Assembly: GCF_000503895.1 (NCBI RefSeq)
Contig: NC_022997.1
Location: 2,793,821-2,857,820 of the forward strand
DNA length: 64,000 nt
From: Hyphomicrobium nitrativorans NL23
GTDB taxonomy: Bacteria; Pseudomonadota; Alphaproteobacteria; Rhizobiales; Hyphomicrobiaceae
Direction: 5' to 3'
In this document: in pieces, positions 62,268 to 64,000 of the stretch
How positions within the stretch are numbered: position 1 is the first letter of the stretch
Layout: the number at the start of each line of letters is the position of its first letter
Notes under the pieces: model-generated
Seen by the model: only the letters and a program-made list of their open reading frames with translations
Databases searched by the model: none
What the model was told of the DNA's origin: nothing
Program-made: the position numbers and the translations under genes

Positions 62268-63962
62268 TTATCTGCGTACGCGAACGCCGACGCGCACCTC
62301 GTCCGTCTCGTAGTCACCGTTCACGTCATTTGAGGCAAAGCTGAGGTGCTGGTAGCGCGCAAACAGCACCAGCTCGGGGCTTGCGTAGTATTCCGCACCG
62401 ACGAAAGCCGTCACCACGCTTTCCTCGATCGGGGTCCGGTGGAAGTCGTAATGCGTATACGAGAGCCCGGCCGAGCCGATCAGATGCCGGCGGAAGGCAT
62501 GGCGGGCTTCAATGCCGACTTTATGAGACACGACGCCACCCGACTCCTCTGTGGTCGTGTCGTAGATGTCGCTCGATGCCGTGAGCATCAACGATGTGAT
62601 CTCGCTCGGCCGCCAGGCGAGATTTGCGTCGAACAGGAACGCCTCGACGGATGCGAGGCGACCGTCGCGGGGCGTTTGCCGGCCGTAGCCTACACTGGCC
62701 TGCCCGCGCAGGATCGCGCCTGTCGATCCGAAGTCAAGCCCTACACGCGTGCGAACGCCGTCCGAGTCACGACGGATACCGTCTGCGGGGGCCGCTTTCT
62801 TGTCGCGCTGGTTGAGTTCGCCTTCCGCGAACACGGCAAGCGTGGGCTTCAGCTCCCAGCTCGCGCGCACGGCTTGGTGTGTTTCCAAGGTGTCGCGATC
62901 CGCGAGGCTTTCGCCATCGTGGGGCAACGCATAGGTCGTGTCGGAAACGGATCCTCTCAGCTCGACGGCGAGCCGATTGAAACGGTGATTGAACGCGAGC
63001 CGGGCTTCGTCGCTCCGGACCTGTGCCCGCTCGCCCGTCACGTTGGCGTCGACGGCGGTGCGATCTTCCTGGCTGACGCTGCGGCCGACGAGGCCCTGAA
63101 AGTTGGTGCGGCGGCTGATATCGAGGCGGCCGCGCGCTTCAACGCTCCAGGCGCGGTCGTCCTCCGAGGGATAGTCGTCGTGGTAGGTCGAGAACGTGGT
63201 GCCGCGCAGTTCGACCGCGTGAACATTCCAGTTCGACACGAGGCGCGCCTCGGTCCTGAGCTCGCCCGCGATGTCGGAGCGGGCACGAGGCGTGCTCAGC
63301 ACGTTGCTGGTGTAGAGCCCGCCCAACTCCGCTTCGGGGAAGAGCACGAAGCTGCCGATGCGGATGCCGACGGGATCGTAAGGCTCGATGCGCGCGAAGC
63401 GCGCGGGACGACGGTCGGTTTCAGCGGGATCGATGTCCTCGATCTGGAACAGCAACGGATCGTGACCGGCGGGAGGCGTGTTGAAAACGTCGAGGTCTTC
63501 AGGCGGGCGCGTATCGCGGCCGAGATCGGCGCCTTCGTTCCAGGCCTCGGACTCGCCAAGCTCGATGCGTCCGTCGGACGGTGTCAGGCCATCGACGGGC
63601 TGCAAGGCTTCGCTCTCGCCCGTGCTTTCCGATGTGGACGCCGCGCCGTCGGTCTCGGCGGACAGCGGGTCGCTGTCGAGTGGGTCTCCACCTTGTTCGC
63701 CATCGTCATCGTCGGCGCCGCCGATCGAGCCGCGCATTCTGGCCGGGGAGACAAATTCGTAGGCGTTGGCGAGATCGGAGACGGGATCGCGGTCTCGGCC
63801 GGATGGCGCGGTGATGCTTCGCGCCGATGCGGCACCGGCGTTCGTGCGCGGCGGCTCATTCAGCTCCTGAGCGCTGGCCGGTGGCGCATAGCTCAACGCG
63901 GCCACGAGCGTTGCCGCCGCAAAGCCAAAGACGATCAAGCCTAGCCGCCAGACCACCGCCAC
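62268..63962 (-). CDS. outer-membrane beta-barrel protein with acidic N-terminal region
   Basis: A 564-residue protein. A signal peptide (WRLGLIVFGFAAATLVAALS, cleavage near ASA|QELN) is followed by about 150 acidic, disordered residues (IGGADDDDGEQGGDPLDSD). The rest, from about residue 195, is a run of alternating amphipathic strands ending RVGVRVRR. It resembles the 'outer membrane beta-barrel' proteins tied to polysaccharide export, but the exact family is uncertain. The GTG at 63962 has GAGGG upstream. A GTG at 63995, or a start beyond the window edge, cannot be excluded. Confidence 0.72.
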   Translation of the reverse strand: MAVVWRLGLIVFGFAAATLVAALSYAPPASAQELNEPPRTNAGAASARSITAPSGRDRDPVSDLANAYEFVSPARMRGSIGGADDDDGEQGGDPLDSDPLSAETDGAASTSESTGESEALQPVDGLTPSDGRIELGESEAWNEGADLGRDTRPPEDLDVFNTPPAGHDPLLFQIEDIDPAETDRRPARFARIEPYDPVGIRIGSFVLFPEAELGGLYTSNVLSTPRARSDIAGELRTEARLVSNWNVHAVELRGTTFSTYHDDYPSEDDRAWSVEARGRLDISRRTNFQGLVGRSVSQEDRTAVDANVTGERAQVRSDEARLAFNHRFNRLAVELRGSVSDTTYALPHDGESLADRDTLETHQAVRASWELKPTLAVFAEGELNQRDKKAAPADGIRRDSDGVRTRVGLDFGSTGAILRGQASVGYGRQTPRDGRLASVEAFLFDANLAWRPSEITSLMLTASSDIYDTTTEESGGVVSHKVGIEARHAFRRHLIGSAGLSYTHYDFHRTPIEESVVTAFVGAEYYASPELVLFARYQHLSFASNDVNGDYETDEVRVGVRVRR

Positions 63963-64000
63963 GGGGGCGCCCTCATGAGGAACAAATACCTGCACGCGAA

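Overview
The window is a GC-rich, tightly packed bacterial chromosome segment with no phage, insertion sequence, plasmid or CRISPR signature. Gene content points to an alphaproteobacterium of the Hyphomicrobiales, perhaps Hyphomicrobium-like. The supporting signs are miaA divergent from a serB neighbourhood, an alpha-type serB motif (DMEST), a ribosomal protein S2 with a long C-terminal extension, a periplasmic pseudoazurin, and the order rpsB-tsf-pyrH-frr-uppS-cdsA-dxr-rseP-bamA. The species is inference; no rRNA gene is present.

Layout. 1-9 kb: the 3' end of a Glu/Leu-type amino-acid dehydrogenase, glpD, an SDR oxidoreductase, two c-di-GMP enzymes, a small Cys-rich secreted protein, ilvC and a DUF1190-like lipoprotein. 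9-16 kb: ilvN, an exported protein and ilvB in one overlapping operon, then miaA, a membrane-anchored gamma-glutamylcyclotransferase-like fusion protein, serB and pseudoazurin. 16-30 kb: an Atm1-type ABC exporter, a coiled-coil exported protein, a LOG-family protein, the EF-P modification set (efp divergent from epmA-GFA-epmB), a molybdopterin oxidoreductase, an RND/MMPL transporter and TusA. A tRNA-Val(CAC) lies at 30.6 kb, followed by a repeat-rich spacer.

30.9-37.3 kb is the most notable region: a sulfur-assimilation island. It has a CysB-like LysR regulator divergent from serine acetyltransferase, a family 2A encapsulin shell protein and a SufS-like cysteine desulfurase with a disordered N-terminal extension of about 314 residues. 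A convergent cysteine synthase lies beyond a strong terminator. By analogy with characterised family 2A encapsulins, the desulfurase is cargo that loads sulfur from cysteine into the shell, while CysE and CysK make cysteine. The family is known; the local gene set, the cargo extension and the control elements deserve attention.

37-50 kb holds small exported or hypothetical proteins, a type III-fold PLP decarboxylase, rmuC-tex, an exported NTF2-like protein, a DUF4384 protein with a degenerate haem motif, an acetolactate-synthase-like ThDP enzyme and an EAL-CBS-GGDEF protein. 50-61 kb is the conserved translation, isoprenoid, phospholipid and outer-membrane biogenesis cluster. 61-64 kb holds a repeat-rich spacer, a small membrane protein and an outer-membrane beta-barrel protein.

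Limits: start codons were chosen from reading frame, Shine-Dalgarno and signal-peptide logic. Functions rest on motif and family recognition by eye, without database searches. Several genes remain of unknown function.
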